A DNA stretch of 16,554 nt from DATAFF01 sp036257595 (GTDB lineage: Bacteria > Pseudomonadota > Alphaproteobacteria > Rhizobiales > Aestuariivirgaceae). How positions within the stretch are numbered: the stretch's first letter is position 1; every line of letters begins with the position of its first letter. The notes under the pieces were generated by a model, which worked only from the letters and a program-made list of their open reading frames with translations, did no database searches and was not told the origin of the DNA. This document shows positions 7,136 to 13,586 of this stretch, piece by piece. The stretch lies in assembly GCA_036257595.1 (NCBI GenBank), contig DATAFF010000149.1:1-16554 (forward strand), given 5' to 3'. Position numbers and translations under genes: made by a program.

Positions 7136-8668
7136 ATGCAGGAAATCCTGAAAGAGCTCGAAGAGCGGCGGGCGGTGGCGCGCACCGGCGGCGGCGCCAA
7201 GCGCATCGAGGCACAGCATGCCCGCGGCAAGCTCACGGCGCGTGAGCGGCTCGACCTCCTCCTCGATGAAGGATCATTCGAGGAATTCGACATGTTCGTC
7301 GAGCACGGCTGCACCGATTTCGGCATGGAGGCGACGAAGATTCCCGGCGATGGCGTGGTGACCGGCTGGGGCACCGTCAATGGCCGCGCCGTCTATGTGT
7401 TCGCCAAGGATTTCACGGTTTTCGGCGGGTCGCTGTCGGAGGCCCATGCCCGCAAGATCATCAAGATCCAGGATATGGCGCTGCGCAACCGGGCGCCGAT
7501 CATCGGTCTGTTCGATGCCGGGGGAGCGCGCATCCAGGAGGGGGTGGCGGCGCTCGGCGGCTATGGCGAGGTGTTCCAGCGCAATGTTCTGTCCTCGGGC
7601 GTCATTCCGCAGATCTCGGTGATCATGGGCCCGTGCGCCGGAGGCGATGTCTATTCGCCCGCGATGACCGACTTCATCTTCATGGTGAAGGGGACGAGCT
7701 ACATGTTCGTCACCGGCCCCGATGTGGTAAAGACGGTGACCAACGAGACCGTGACGGCGGAGGAGCTCGGCGGCTCGAGCGTGCACACCACCAAATCGGC
7801 CATCGCCGACAAGGCCTATGAGAACGATGTCGAGGCGCTGCTGCAGATGCGCCGGCTCATCGATTTCCTGCCCTCGTCGAATATCGCGCCGGTCCCCGAG
7901 ATCCCGGCACGCGATCCACCCGACCGTCTGGAGATGTCGCTCGACACGCTGGTGCCGGCCAATCCCAACCAGCCCTATGACATGAAGGAGTTGATCTTCA
8001 AGGTGGTCGATGACGGCGACTTCTTCGAAATCCAGGAGGCATTCGCCCGCAATATCATCGTAGGCTTCGGGCGCATCGAGGGACGCACGGTCGGCTTCGT
8101 GGCCAACCAACCGATGGTGCTGGCCGGCGTCCTCGACTCAGATGCCGGGCGCAAGGCGGCGCGGTTCGTGCGCTTCTGCGACTGTTTCGGCATTCCGGTC
8201 GTGACCTTCGTCGATGTGCCGGGCTTTCTGCCGGGCACCGCCCAGGAATATGGCGGTCTCATCAAGCATGGCGCCAAGCTGCTGTTCGCCTTCGCGGAGG
8301 CGACGGTCCCCAAGGTGACGGTGATCACCCGCAAATCCTATGGCGGCGCCTATGTGGTCATGTCGTCGAAGCACATTCGGGGCGACGTCAATTATGGCTG
8401 GCCGACCGCCGAGATCGCGGTCATGGGCTCGAAGGGCGCAGTCGAGATCCTCTACCGGTCCGAGCTCAAGGATCCAGAGCGGATCGCCCGTCGCATCCGC
8501 GATTACGAGGAGCGCTTCGCCAATCCTTTCGTCGCCGCCGAGCGGGGATTCCTCGACGAGGTGATCATGCCGCATTCGACCCGCAAGCGGATCGCCCGGG
8601 CGCTTGCGGTGCTGCGCCACAAGACGCTCGAGAACCCCTGGAAGAAGCATGATAATATTCCGCTTTAG
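7136..8668 (+). CDS. pccB: Propionyl-CoA carboxylase beta subunit (carboxyltransferase)
   Basis: Transfers the carboxyl group from carboxybiotin to propionyl-CoA, giving methylmalonyl-CoA; it works in the cytoplasm with the biotin-bearing alpha subunit PccA. The 510 residues match the family length. The N-terminal crotonase-like half includes RGKLTARERLDLLLD (30-44), DAGGARIQEGVAALGGYG (127-144) and GPCAGGDVYSP (165-175). The C-terminal half carries the DVPGFLPGTAQEYGG block and the RKSYGGAYVVM block at ~359-410. A GGAGGG ribosome binding site lies about 10 nt before ATG 7136, 3 bp after the ATP12 stop. PccA is not in the window. The Ala-Gly-rich acyl-binding region fits short acyl-CoA; a methylmalonyl- or broader acyl-CoA carboxylase is the main alternative, but overall similarity is strongest to PccB. 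Confidence 0.94.
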   Translation: MQEILKELEERRAVARTGGGAKRIEAQHARGKLTARERLDLLLDEGSFEEFDMFVEHGCTDFGMEATKIPGDGVVTGWGTVNGRAVYVFAKDFTVFGGSLSEAHARKIIKIQDMALRNRAPIIGLFDAGGARIQEGVAALGGYGEVFQRNVLSSGVIPQISVIMGPCAGGDVYSPAMTDFIFMVKGTSYMFVTGPDVVKTVTNETVTAEELGGSSVHTTKSAIADKAYENDVEALLQMRRLIDFLPSSNIAPVPEIPARDPPDRLEMSLDTLVPANPNQPYDMKELIFKVVDDGDFFEIQEAFARNIIVGFGRIEGRTVGFVANQPMVLAGVLDSDAGRKAARFVRFCDCFGIPVVTFVDVPGFLPGTAQEYGGLIKHGAKLLFAFAEATVPKVTVITRKSYGGAYVVMSSKHIRGDVNYGWPTAEIAVMGSKGAVEILYRSELKDPERIARRIRDYEERFANPFVAAERGFLDEVIMPHSTRKRIARALAVLRHKTLENPWKKHDNIPL

Positions 8669-8726
8669 GCAGGAGGCAGAGTAGGAACACCGCTCACTGC
8701 CTATTTGCCTAGTGCCTCTTGCCTCC
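8667..8726 (+). repeat. Short low-complexity repeat with potential stem-loop between pccB and pabB
   Basis: AGGCAGGAGGCA (8667-8678, overlapping the pccB stop) can pair with TGCCTCTTGCCT (8713-8724), a 12-bp stem with one G-U pair and a ~34-nt loop. The right part is also a degenerate tandem array of the element TGCCT followed by 2-3 bases, at 8698, 8706, 8713 and 8720, with a 7-8 bp period. No T-run follows, so this is not a typical intrinsic terminator. It may be one copy of a dispersed simple repeat, or an attenuating or mRNA-stabilising hairpin. Confidence 0.45.
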
Positions 8727-8764
8727 TATTGAGCCGACGGGCTTTGACCTATACCTCTGTGCTC

Positions 8765-9904
8765 ATGAACCGCGCGGCGCCCTTTGTCTGCCTCGACGAC
8801 AGCCTTTCCGGCCGGACGCTCCTCTTTGAACAACCAGTCGAGATCCTCGCCGCCTGGACTCCGCGTGAGGCCTTGCAGGTGCTCGACCGCATGGAAAGGC
8901 TGCGTCAGGACGGCATAGAGCTTGCCGGCTACTTCGCCTATGAGCTCGGCTATGTGTTCGAGCCGCGCCTCCTCCCGCTCCTGCCCGAGGGTCGCCGGGT
9001 GCCGCTCGTCAACTTCGCTGCTTTCGAGACGACGCGGTCGGGCGATGTGCCAGGCAAGGACGGGCCGGCGCTGGTCATCCGGCTCGAGCCCCATTGGTCG
9101 CCACAGAGCTATGCGGCACGCTTCGAGCGGGTACGCGACTACATAGCGGCGGGCGACGTCTACCAGATCAACCTGACCTTTCCGCTCAATGGCGAGCTCA
9201 AGGGCGACCCGCTCGCGCTCTACCGGGCCTTGAGAAAGCGCCAGCCGGTGGCGCATGGCGGCGTGGTGGCGCTCGGGGCGGAGACCATCCTGTCGCTGTC
9301 GCCCGAGCTGTTTTTCGAGCTGGAGCATGGAGTGGTTCGCAGCCGCCCGATGAAAGGGACGGCACGGCGCGGTCTCGGCCCGCATGAGGACATGATGATC
9401 GCCCGCGATCTCAAGGAGGATGAGAAGCAGCGCGCCGAGAATTTGATGATCGTCGATCTTCTGCGCAACGATATCGGCCGCCTGTCGCGGATCGGTACGG
9501 TGCGGGTGCCGCAGCTCTTCACCGTCGAGACCTACAACACGCTCCATCAGATGACCTCGACGGTCGAAGGCGAGCTTGCCGGGGGGCTCACCATTCGCGA
9601 GATCCTGGCCGGGCTGTTCCCCTGCGGATCGGTGACGGGCGCCCCGAAGATCCGGGCGATGGAGATCATCCGCGAGCTCGAGGCAACGCCGCGCGGGGTC
9701 TATTGCGGCGCCATCGGCCGCATCGCTCCCGATGGCAGCATGCGGTTCAACGTTGCCATCCGCACGCTGACGGTCTTTCCCGACAATCGCTTCCTGCTCA
9801 ATGTCGGATCGGGACTGGTTGCCGATTCGCGCGCCGACACCGAGTATGACGAATGCCTGCTCAAAGCCCGCTTCCTGAACGACAGCATCGCGATCTCGGC
9901 CTGA
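8765..9904 (+). CDS. pabB: Aminodeoxychorismate synthase component I
   Basis: PabB converts chorismate plus ammonia (supplied by PabA glutaminase) to 4-amino-4-deoxychorismate, the first committed step to p-aminobenzoate and folate. From ATG 8765 the product has 379 residues. Diagnostic blocks are GDVYQINLTFP (130-140), SLSPELFF (177-184), RPMKGTARRG (194-203) with Lys197 equivalent to the PabB nucleophile of PIKGT, DLLRNDIGRLS (231-241), TVEGEL (266-271) and CGSVTGAPKIRAMEII (287-302). The PIKGT-type lysine distinguishes it from anthranilate synthase TrpE, which has Thr there. ATG 8705 is in frame but lies inside the repeat; homology starts after 8765. There is no clear ribosome binding site, and a TTGAGC/TATACC pair (8729-8734, 8750-8755; spacing 15) could start a nearly leaderless message. 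Its 3' end overlaps pabC by 52 nt. Confidence 0.93.
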   Translation: MNRAAPFVCLDDSLSGRTLLFEQPVEILAAWTPREALQVLDRMERLRQDGIELAGYFAYELGYVFEPRLLPLLPEGRRVPLVNFAAFETTRSGDVPGKDGPALVIRLEPHWSPQSYAARFERVRDYIAAGDVYQINLTFPLNGELKGDPLALYRALRKRQPVAHGGVVALGAETILSLSPELFFELEHGVVRSRPMKGTARRGLGPHEDMMIARDLKEDEKQRAENLMIVDLLRNDIGRLSRIGTVRVPQLFTVETYNTLHQMTSTVEGELAGGLTIREILAGLFPCGSVTGAPKIRAMEIIRELEATPRGVYCGAIGRIAPDGSMRFNVAIRTLTVFPDNRFLLNVGSGLVADSRADTEYDECLLKARFLNDSIAISA

Positions 9905-10512
9905 TCGAGACCATGCTGTGGACGCGCGAGAGCGGCATTGCGTTGCTGCCGCTCCACCTTCAGCGCCTGTCGCGGTCGGCGGCGGCGTTGCGTTTTCCTG
10001 TCATGATCGAGGAGGTCGTCGCGGCGATCCAGGCAGCGGTCGCCGATTCTCCCGAGGACCGCCTGCGGTTGCGGCTGATCGTGAAATCCGATGGCGGGCC
10101 GACATTAGCCGTCACGCCCGAGCCGGTCATGCCGGAGGGCGCGATCTGGCGGGTGGCGATCGCCGACAGACGGCTCGATCCTGCCGATCCGCTGATCCGC
10201 CACAAGACGACCGCGCGCCAGCATTACGACGAGGCCCGGGCCATTGCCACGGCCGGCGGGGCCGAGGAAGCGCTATTCCTCAATGGCGCCGGCGAGGTCT
10301 GCGAGGGCGCGATCACCTCGGTGTTCGTCGAGCGCGCGGGCGTGCTGCTGACGCCGGCACTCGCATGCGGGCTGCTTCCAGGCGTGCTGCGGGAGAGCCT
10401 CATCGGCTCGGGAAAGGCGCGGGAAGCACGGCTGACGCTCGCCGACCTTGCCGGCGGCTTCTATCTCGGCAATGCGGTGCGCGGGCTTGTTCGGGCGCGG
10501 CTCGCCGGCTGA
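9853..10512 (+). CDS. pabC: Aminodeoxychorismate lyase-like class IV aminotransferase
   Basis: PabC, a PLP enzyme, eliminates pyruvate from aminodeoxychorismate to give p-aminobenzoate. The frame encodes 219 residues from ATG 9853. The first strand DLGLIETMLW (14-23), HLQRLSRSAAALRF (35-48), the PLP-lysine candidate Lys118 in RHKTTARQHYDEAR, and the fold type IV block EVCEGAITSVF (148-158) followed by LLTPALACGLLPGVLR are all present. Branched-chain aminotransferases share this fold, but adjacency to pabB supports PabC. ATG 9913 is an alternative start but would delete the conserved LIET strand, so I favour 9853 or a nearby non-ATG codon. It is in the -1 frame relative to pabB, overlapping it by 52 nt. 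Its 3' end overlaps rimO on the opposite strand by 52 bp. Confidence 0.88.
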   Translation: MPAQSPLPERQHRDLGLIETMLWTRESGIALLPLHLQRLSRSAAALRFPVMIEEVVAAIQAAVADSPEDRLRLRLIVKSDGGPTLAVTPEPVMPEGAIWRVAIADRRLDPADPLIRHKTTARQHYDEARAIATAGGAEEALFLNGAGEVCEGAITSVFVERAGVLLTPALACGLLPGVLRESLIGSGKAREARLTLADLAGGFYLGNAVRGLVRARLAG

Positions 10513-11846
10513 GTCGCGTTCTCGACCAATCGGCGGGCGGTGAGATCGTAATCGTCGGCCGCATAGACCTCGGCCTCGACGAGATCGCCGGGTCTGAGGT
10601 CGCGCTCGTCCGGAAGGAAGACCCTGCCGTCGATCTCCGGGGCATCCCATGGCGACCGGCCGATGGCCCCGCCGGTGCCGGGATCGAGCTCGTCGACCAG
10701 AACCTTGATGCTCCGGCCGATCCTGCCGGCCATGATGTCGGCGGAAATCGCATTCTGCGCCGCCATCAGCCGGTGCCAGCGCTCCTCCTTGAGCTCCTCG
10801 GGGACGGCGCCCGGAAGCTCATTGGCGGCTGCCCCGGCCACCGGCTCGAATTTGAAGCAGCCGGCCCGCTCGATCCGAGCCTCCGCAAGCCAGTCGAGCA
10901 GGAATTTGAAGTCCTCCTCGGTCTCGCCGGGAAAGCCGACGATGAAGGTCGAGCGGATGGCAAGGTCGGGGCAGACACGCCGCCAGGCAGCGATCCGCTC
11001 GAGCAGCTGCTCCTGCCTGGCCGGGCGCCGCATCGCCTTGAGGAGGCGCGGCGCAGCGTGTTGAAAGGGGATATCGAGATAGGGGAGGATCGCGCCATCG
11101 GCCATGAGCGGCAAAACGTCGTCCACATGCGGGTAGGGATAAACGTAATGAAGCCGCACCCACACGCCGAAACGCGCAAGCTCGCGGCATAGATCGATGA
11201 ATTTGGCGCGGACCTCGCGGCCGCGGAACTTGCTGGTGGCGTAGCGAAGGTCGAGCCCATAAGCCGAGGTGTCCTGCGAGATGACGAGCAGTTCCTTGAC
11301 GCCGGCGCGCACCAGCCGCTCGGCCTCGGCCAGCACATTGGCGGCCGGGCGGGACACCAGATCGCCCCTGAGCGCGGGGATGATGCAGAAGCTGCAGCGG
11401 TTGTTGCAGCCCTCGGAGATCTTCAGATAGGCGTAGTGCCGCGGCGTCAATCTCAGACCCTGCGACGGCACGAGATCGAGCTTGGGATCATGGGCGGGCG
11501 GCACCGCCTCATGCACCGCCGACACGACCTCCTCATAGGCCTGCGGACCAGTGACCGCCAGGACTGAAGGATGGGCGGCGCGGATCTGGTCGGCATCGCG
11601 GCCCATGCAGCCGGTGACGATCACCCGGCCGTTTTCGGCAAGTGCCTCGCCGATCGCCTCGAGCGACTCGCGCTTGGCAGAGTCGAGGAAGCCGCAGGTG
11701 TTGACGATGACAGCATCCGCACCCTGGTAATCGGCGGAAAAGCGGTATCCTTCGGCCGACAGCCGGCTCAGGATGCGTTCGCTGTCGACGAGTGCCTTGG
11801 GGCAGCCGAGGCTGACAATTCCGATGGTCGGGACGCGAGAGGCCAT
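10461..11846 (-). CDS. rimO: Ribosomal protein S12 methylthiotransferase
   Basis: RimO is a radical-SAM enzyme that adds a methylthio group to the conserved aspartate of ribosomal protein S12. The 461-residue protein has an N-terminal UPF0004 domain with cluster cysteines Cys15 (SLGCPKALVDSE, typical of RimO rather than MiaB), Cys51 (NTCGF) and Cys80 (TGCMG). The radical-SAM motif is Cys147, Cys151 and Cys154 (SEGCNNRCSFCIIPALRG). The C-terminal TRAM domain (~375-440) ends with DDYDLTARRL. About 20 residues follow the point where RimO usually stops (VENATQPASRARTS...), and these are antisense to the last 52 bp of pabC. The start at 11846 gives the normal N-terminus, MASRVPTIGIVSLGCPKA, without an obvious ribosome binding site. 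An intrinsic terminator 58 bp upstream separates it from the minus-strand transcript predicted there. Confidence 0.96.
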   Translation of the reverse strand: MASRVPTIGIVSLGCPKALVDSERILSRLSAEGYRFSADYQGADAVIVNTCGFLDSAKRESLEAIGEALAENGRVIVTGCMGRDADQIRAAHPSVLAVTGPQAYEEVVSAVHEAVPPAHDPKLDLVPSQGLRLTPRHYAYLKISEGCNNRCSFCIIPALRGDLVSRPAANVLAEAERLVRAGVKELLVISQDTSAYGLDLRYATSKFRGREVRAKFIDLCRELARFGVWVRLHYVYPYPHVDDVLPLMADGAILPYLDIPFQHAAPRLLKAMRRPARQEQLLERIAAWRRVCPDLAIRSTFIVGFPGETEEDFKFLLDWLAEARIERAGCFKFEPVAGAAANELPGAVPEELKEERWHRLMAAQNAISADIMAGRIGRSIKVLVDELDPGTGGAIGRSPWDAPEIDGRVFLPDERDLRPGDLVEAEVYAADDYDLTARRLVENATQPASRARTSPRTALPR

Positions 11847-11903
11847 GGCGGGGTGAGATGGACGCTTTGTTCCCGAGGGTCAAGGGTTTGCCGGCCGACC
11901 CTG

Positions 11904-11937
11904 CAAAAGCAAAGAGCAAGGCCATAAGCCTTGCTCT
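11904..11937 (-). terminator. Rho-independent terminator on the minus strand
   Basis: On the minus strand AGAGCAAGGC (11937-11928) and GCCTTGCTCT (11922-11913) form a perfect 10-bp stem with a 5-nt loop, followed at once by TTTGCTTTT. The plus strand lacks a T-run after the hairpin, so termination should act only on minus-strand transcripts. No minus-strand coding gene lies between it and proS, so it should end a non-coding transcript starting upstream. Confidence 0.75.
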
Positions 11938-12102
11938 AAGTTTGGGTTCTTATGGTCTCTACCCGCCTCCGTGGGAGGAGGGCGGCTGCGGCACTACGAC
12001 CTCGGTCGTGGCGCGCCCGACACTTCTCTTCCTCCCCAGACTTGGACCGCTCGCCACCGTTGGGTCGGTGATCGAACCGAGACTGTCCATGCCTTTTTAA
12101 TT
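11904..12102 (-). ncRNA. Candidate small RNA of ~200 nt with own promoter and terminator (family unknown)
   Basis: A promoter-like pair, about 200 nt with extensive self-complementarity and an intrinsic terminator occur in order on the minus strand, with no plausible coding frame. Predicted elements: stem-loop 1 (12088-12044) with helices GGAC/GTCC, CTCG/CGAG and CACCG/CGGTG; stem-loop 2 (12036-11973) with GGGAGGA/TCCTCCC, GGGCG/CGCCC and ACGAC/GTCGT closed by CGAG; a purine-rich linker (11972-11938) containing GGAGG; then the terminator hairpin. The TCCTCCC arm resembles the anti-Shine-Dalgarno motifs used by several alphaproteobacterial trans-acting RNAs, though here it is paired. I checked for tmRNA, SRP RNA, RNase P RNA and tRNA hallmarks and found none. 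A 6S-like RNA was considered, but the fold is not one continuous rod. The helices are hand-derived, not computed. Confidence 0.45.
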
Positions 12103-12126
12103 GGCGCCAACTCTAGCAGACGCCAA
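12101..12126. promoter_or_regulatory. Inverted-repeat operator candidate over the small-RNA promoter
   Basis: TTGGCGCCAA (12101-12110) is a perfect 10-bp palindrome covering the predicted start of the small RNA. A third half-site, CGCCAA, lies at 12121-12126 between the -35 and -10 boxes. TTGGCG (12101-12106) and CGCCAA (12121-12126) also pair as a 6-14-6 inverted repeat whose centre holds the -10 box. Such placement suits a repressor site. No regulator can be named. Confidence 0.35.
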
Positions 12127-12137
12127 AGAATTGTCAT
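12110..12137 (-). promoter_or_regulatory. Sigma70-type promoter for the candidate small RNA
   Basis: On the minus strand ATGACA (12137-12132) is followed after 16 nt by TAGAGT (12115-12110). They match the housekeeping -35 and -10 consensus at 5/6 and 4/6 positions. The start would fall near 12102, just ahead of the first predicted stem-loop. It points away from proS. Confidence 0.5.
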
Positions 12138-12192
12138 TATGGAATCGTCATAGGCCTGTAAGTTTTCATTGTCGCAACGTCGGCGCGGCGCT

Positions 12193-12221
12193 TTGAGGGG
12201 GGACGCTCTTCGGTCTATAAG
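12193..12221 (+). promoter_or_regulatory. Sigma70-type promoter for the proS operon
   Basis: TTGAGG (12193-12198) and TATAAG (12216-12221) are separated by exactly 17 nt, matching the consensus at 4/6 and 5/6 positions. Transcription would start near 12228 and leave a leader of about 27 nt before the proS ATG. It is divergent from the small-RNA promoter about 56 bp away. Confidence 0.55.
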
Positions 12222-12254
12222 CCTGTCGTCCGACAACCGCCCAGCACAACCGCA

Positions 12255-13586
12255 ATGAGACTTTCGCGATATTTTCTGCCAATTTTGCGCGACGATCCCA
12301 AGGAGGCGGAGATCGTCTCGCACCGGCTGATGCTGCGCGCCGGGATGATCCGCCAGGAGGCGGCCGGCAGCTATTCATGGCTGCCACTGGGCCTCAGAGT
12401 TCTGCGCAAGATCGAGCAGATCGTGCGCGAGGAGCAGGACCGGTCGGGGGCGATCGAGGTCTTGATGCCGACCATCCAGTCGGCCGACCTCTGGCGAAAG
12501 TCGGGGCGCTATGACGCGTACGGCAAGGAGATGTTGCGCATCAAGGACCGCCATGACCGCGATATGCTCTATGGCCCGACCAATGAGGAGATGATCACCG
12601 ACATTTTCCGGCAGGGCGTGCAGAGCTACAAGGATCTGCCGCGTAACCTTTATCACATCCAATGGAAGTTCCGCGACGAGGTGAGGCCGCGCTTCGGGGT
12701 GATGCGCGGTCGCGAGTTTCTGATGAAGGACGCTTATTCCTTCGACCTGACGCGCGAGGGCGGCCAGCATTCCTACAACAAGATGTTCGTGTCCTATCTG
12801 CGCACCTTCGCGCGCATGGGGTTGAAGGCCGTGCCGATGCGGGCCGAGACCGGGCCGATCGGCGGCAAGGACAGCCACGAGTTCCTGATCCTCGCCGATA
12901 CGGGTGAGTCGGCGGTGTTCTTCGACCGCGATTTCTACGACATGGATTGGTCGGCCTTCGACATCGACTATGACGATGTCGTCGAGGTTGCCCGCGTCGT
13001 CGACGATTTCACCGCCAAATATGCCGCGACCGACGACAAGCATGATGCCGCGGAATTCGAGCGGCGGGTGCCGAAGGACCGTCAGCTCACCGGTCGCGGC
13101 ATCGAGGTCGGCCACATCTTCTTCTTCGGAACCAAATATTCCGAGCCGCTGGGGGCGCTGGTCCAGGGCCCCGACGGCAAGATGACGCCGGTGCTCTCGG
13201 GCTCCTACGGCATCGGCGTGTCGCGGCTGGTGGCGGCGATCATCGAGGCATCGCATGACGATGCCGGCATCATCTGGCCGGAGCCGGTGGCGCCGTTCCG
13301 CGTCGGCCTGATCAACCTGAAATCCGGCGACGCCGACACCGACCGGGCAGCGGACAAGCTCTACCAGGCGCTGACGTCCCAGGGCACGGAAGTGCTCTAT
13401 GACGATCGCGATGAGCGGGCCGGTGCCAAATTCGCGGCGATGGATCTGATCGGTCTGCCATGGCAGGCGGTGGTCGGTCCGCGCGGCCTCAAGGACGGCG
13501 TGATCGAGCTCAAGAACCGGCGAACCGGAGAGCGTGAGACGATGCCGCTCGATGCGGTGGCAGCGCGGTTTGGAGAGGGCTCGTGA
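12255..13586 (+). CDS. proS: Prolyl-tRNA synthetase, short alphaproteobacterial type
   Basis: Charges tRNA(Pro) with proline. The 443-residue class II synthetase has motif 1 around GSYSWLPLGLRVLRKIEQIV (38-57), motif 2 in WKFRDEVRPRFGVMRGREFLMKDAYSFD (137-164) and motif 3 in SGSYGIGVSRLVAAII (315-330), followed by a C-terminal anticodon-binding domain (~347-440, with LYDDRDERAGAKFAAMDLIGLPW). Typical bacterial ProRS has ~570 residues with a ~180-residue editing insertion between motifs 2 and 3. Here only a short acidic insertion of about 60 residues (~215-275) remains, as in alphaproteobacterial mini-insertion enzymes. Post-transfer editing of Ala-tRNA(Pro) would then need a free-standing protein elsewhere. 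The start gives the standard MRLSRYFLPILRDDPKEAE N-terminus, ~27 nt after the predicted transcription start. The stop overlaps the lolC GTG codon (GTGA at 13583-13586). Confidence 0.97.
   Translation: MRLSRYFLPILRDDPKEAEIVSHRLMLRAGMIRQEAAGSYSWLPLGLRVLRKIEQIVREEQDRSGAIEVLMPTIQSADLWRKSGRYDAYGKEMLRIKDRHDRDMLYGPTNEEMITDIFRQGVQSYKDLPRNLYHIQWKFRDEVRPRFGVMRGREFLMKDAYSFDLTREGGQHSYNKMFVSYLRTFARMGLKAVPMRAETGPIGGKDSHEFLILADTGESAVFFDRDFYDMDWSAFDIDYDDVVEVARVVDDFTAKYAATDDKHDAAEFERRVPKDRQLTGRGIEVGHIFFFGTKYSEPLGALVQGPDGKMTPVLSGSYGIGVSRLVAAIIEASHDDAGIIWPEPVAPFRVGLINLKSGDADTDRAADKLYQALTSQGTEVLYDDRDERAGAKFAAMDLIGLPWQAVVGPRGLKDGVIELKNRRTGERETMPLDAVAARFGEGS

Noticed and set aside
9860..9904. Programmed -1 frameshift fusing PabB to PabC
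   Set aside because: No slippery heptamer or downstream structure is evident in the overlap; simple gene overlap or an old split fusion is more economical.
12061..12081. GGTTCGATCACCG on the minus strand resembles a tRNA or tmRNA T-arm
   Set aside because: The loop is closed by G/A rather than G/C in the canonical register. No acceptor, D or anticodon arm, tmRNA tag frame or CCA end surrounds it. The bases fit better into stem-loop 1 of the candidate small RNA.
12044..12098. Plus-strand hairpin (GGAC...GTCC) followed by TTTTT, a possible plus-strand terminator or plus-strand RNA
   Set aside because: The T-run starts 5 nt after the stem, the stem is interrupted, and no plus-strand gene lies upstream. 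The minus strand has both a better terminator and a promoter.
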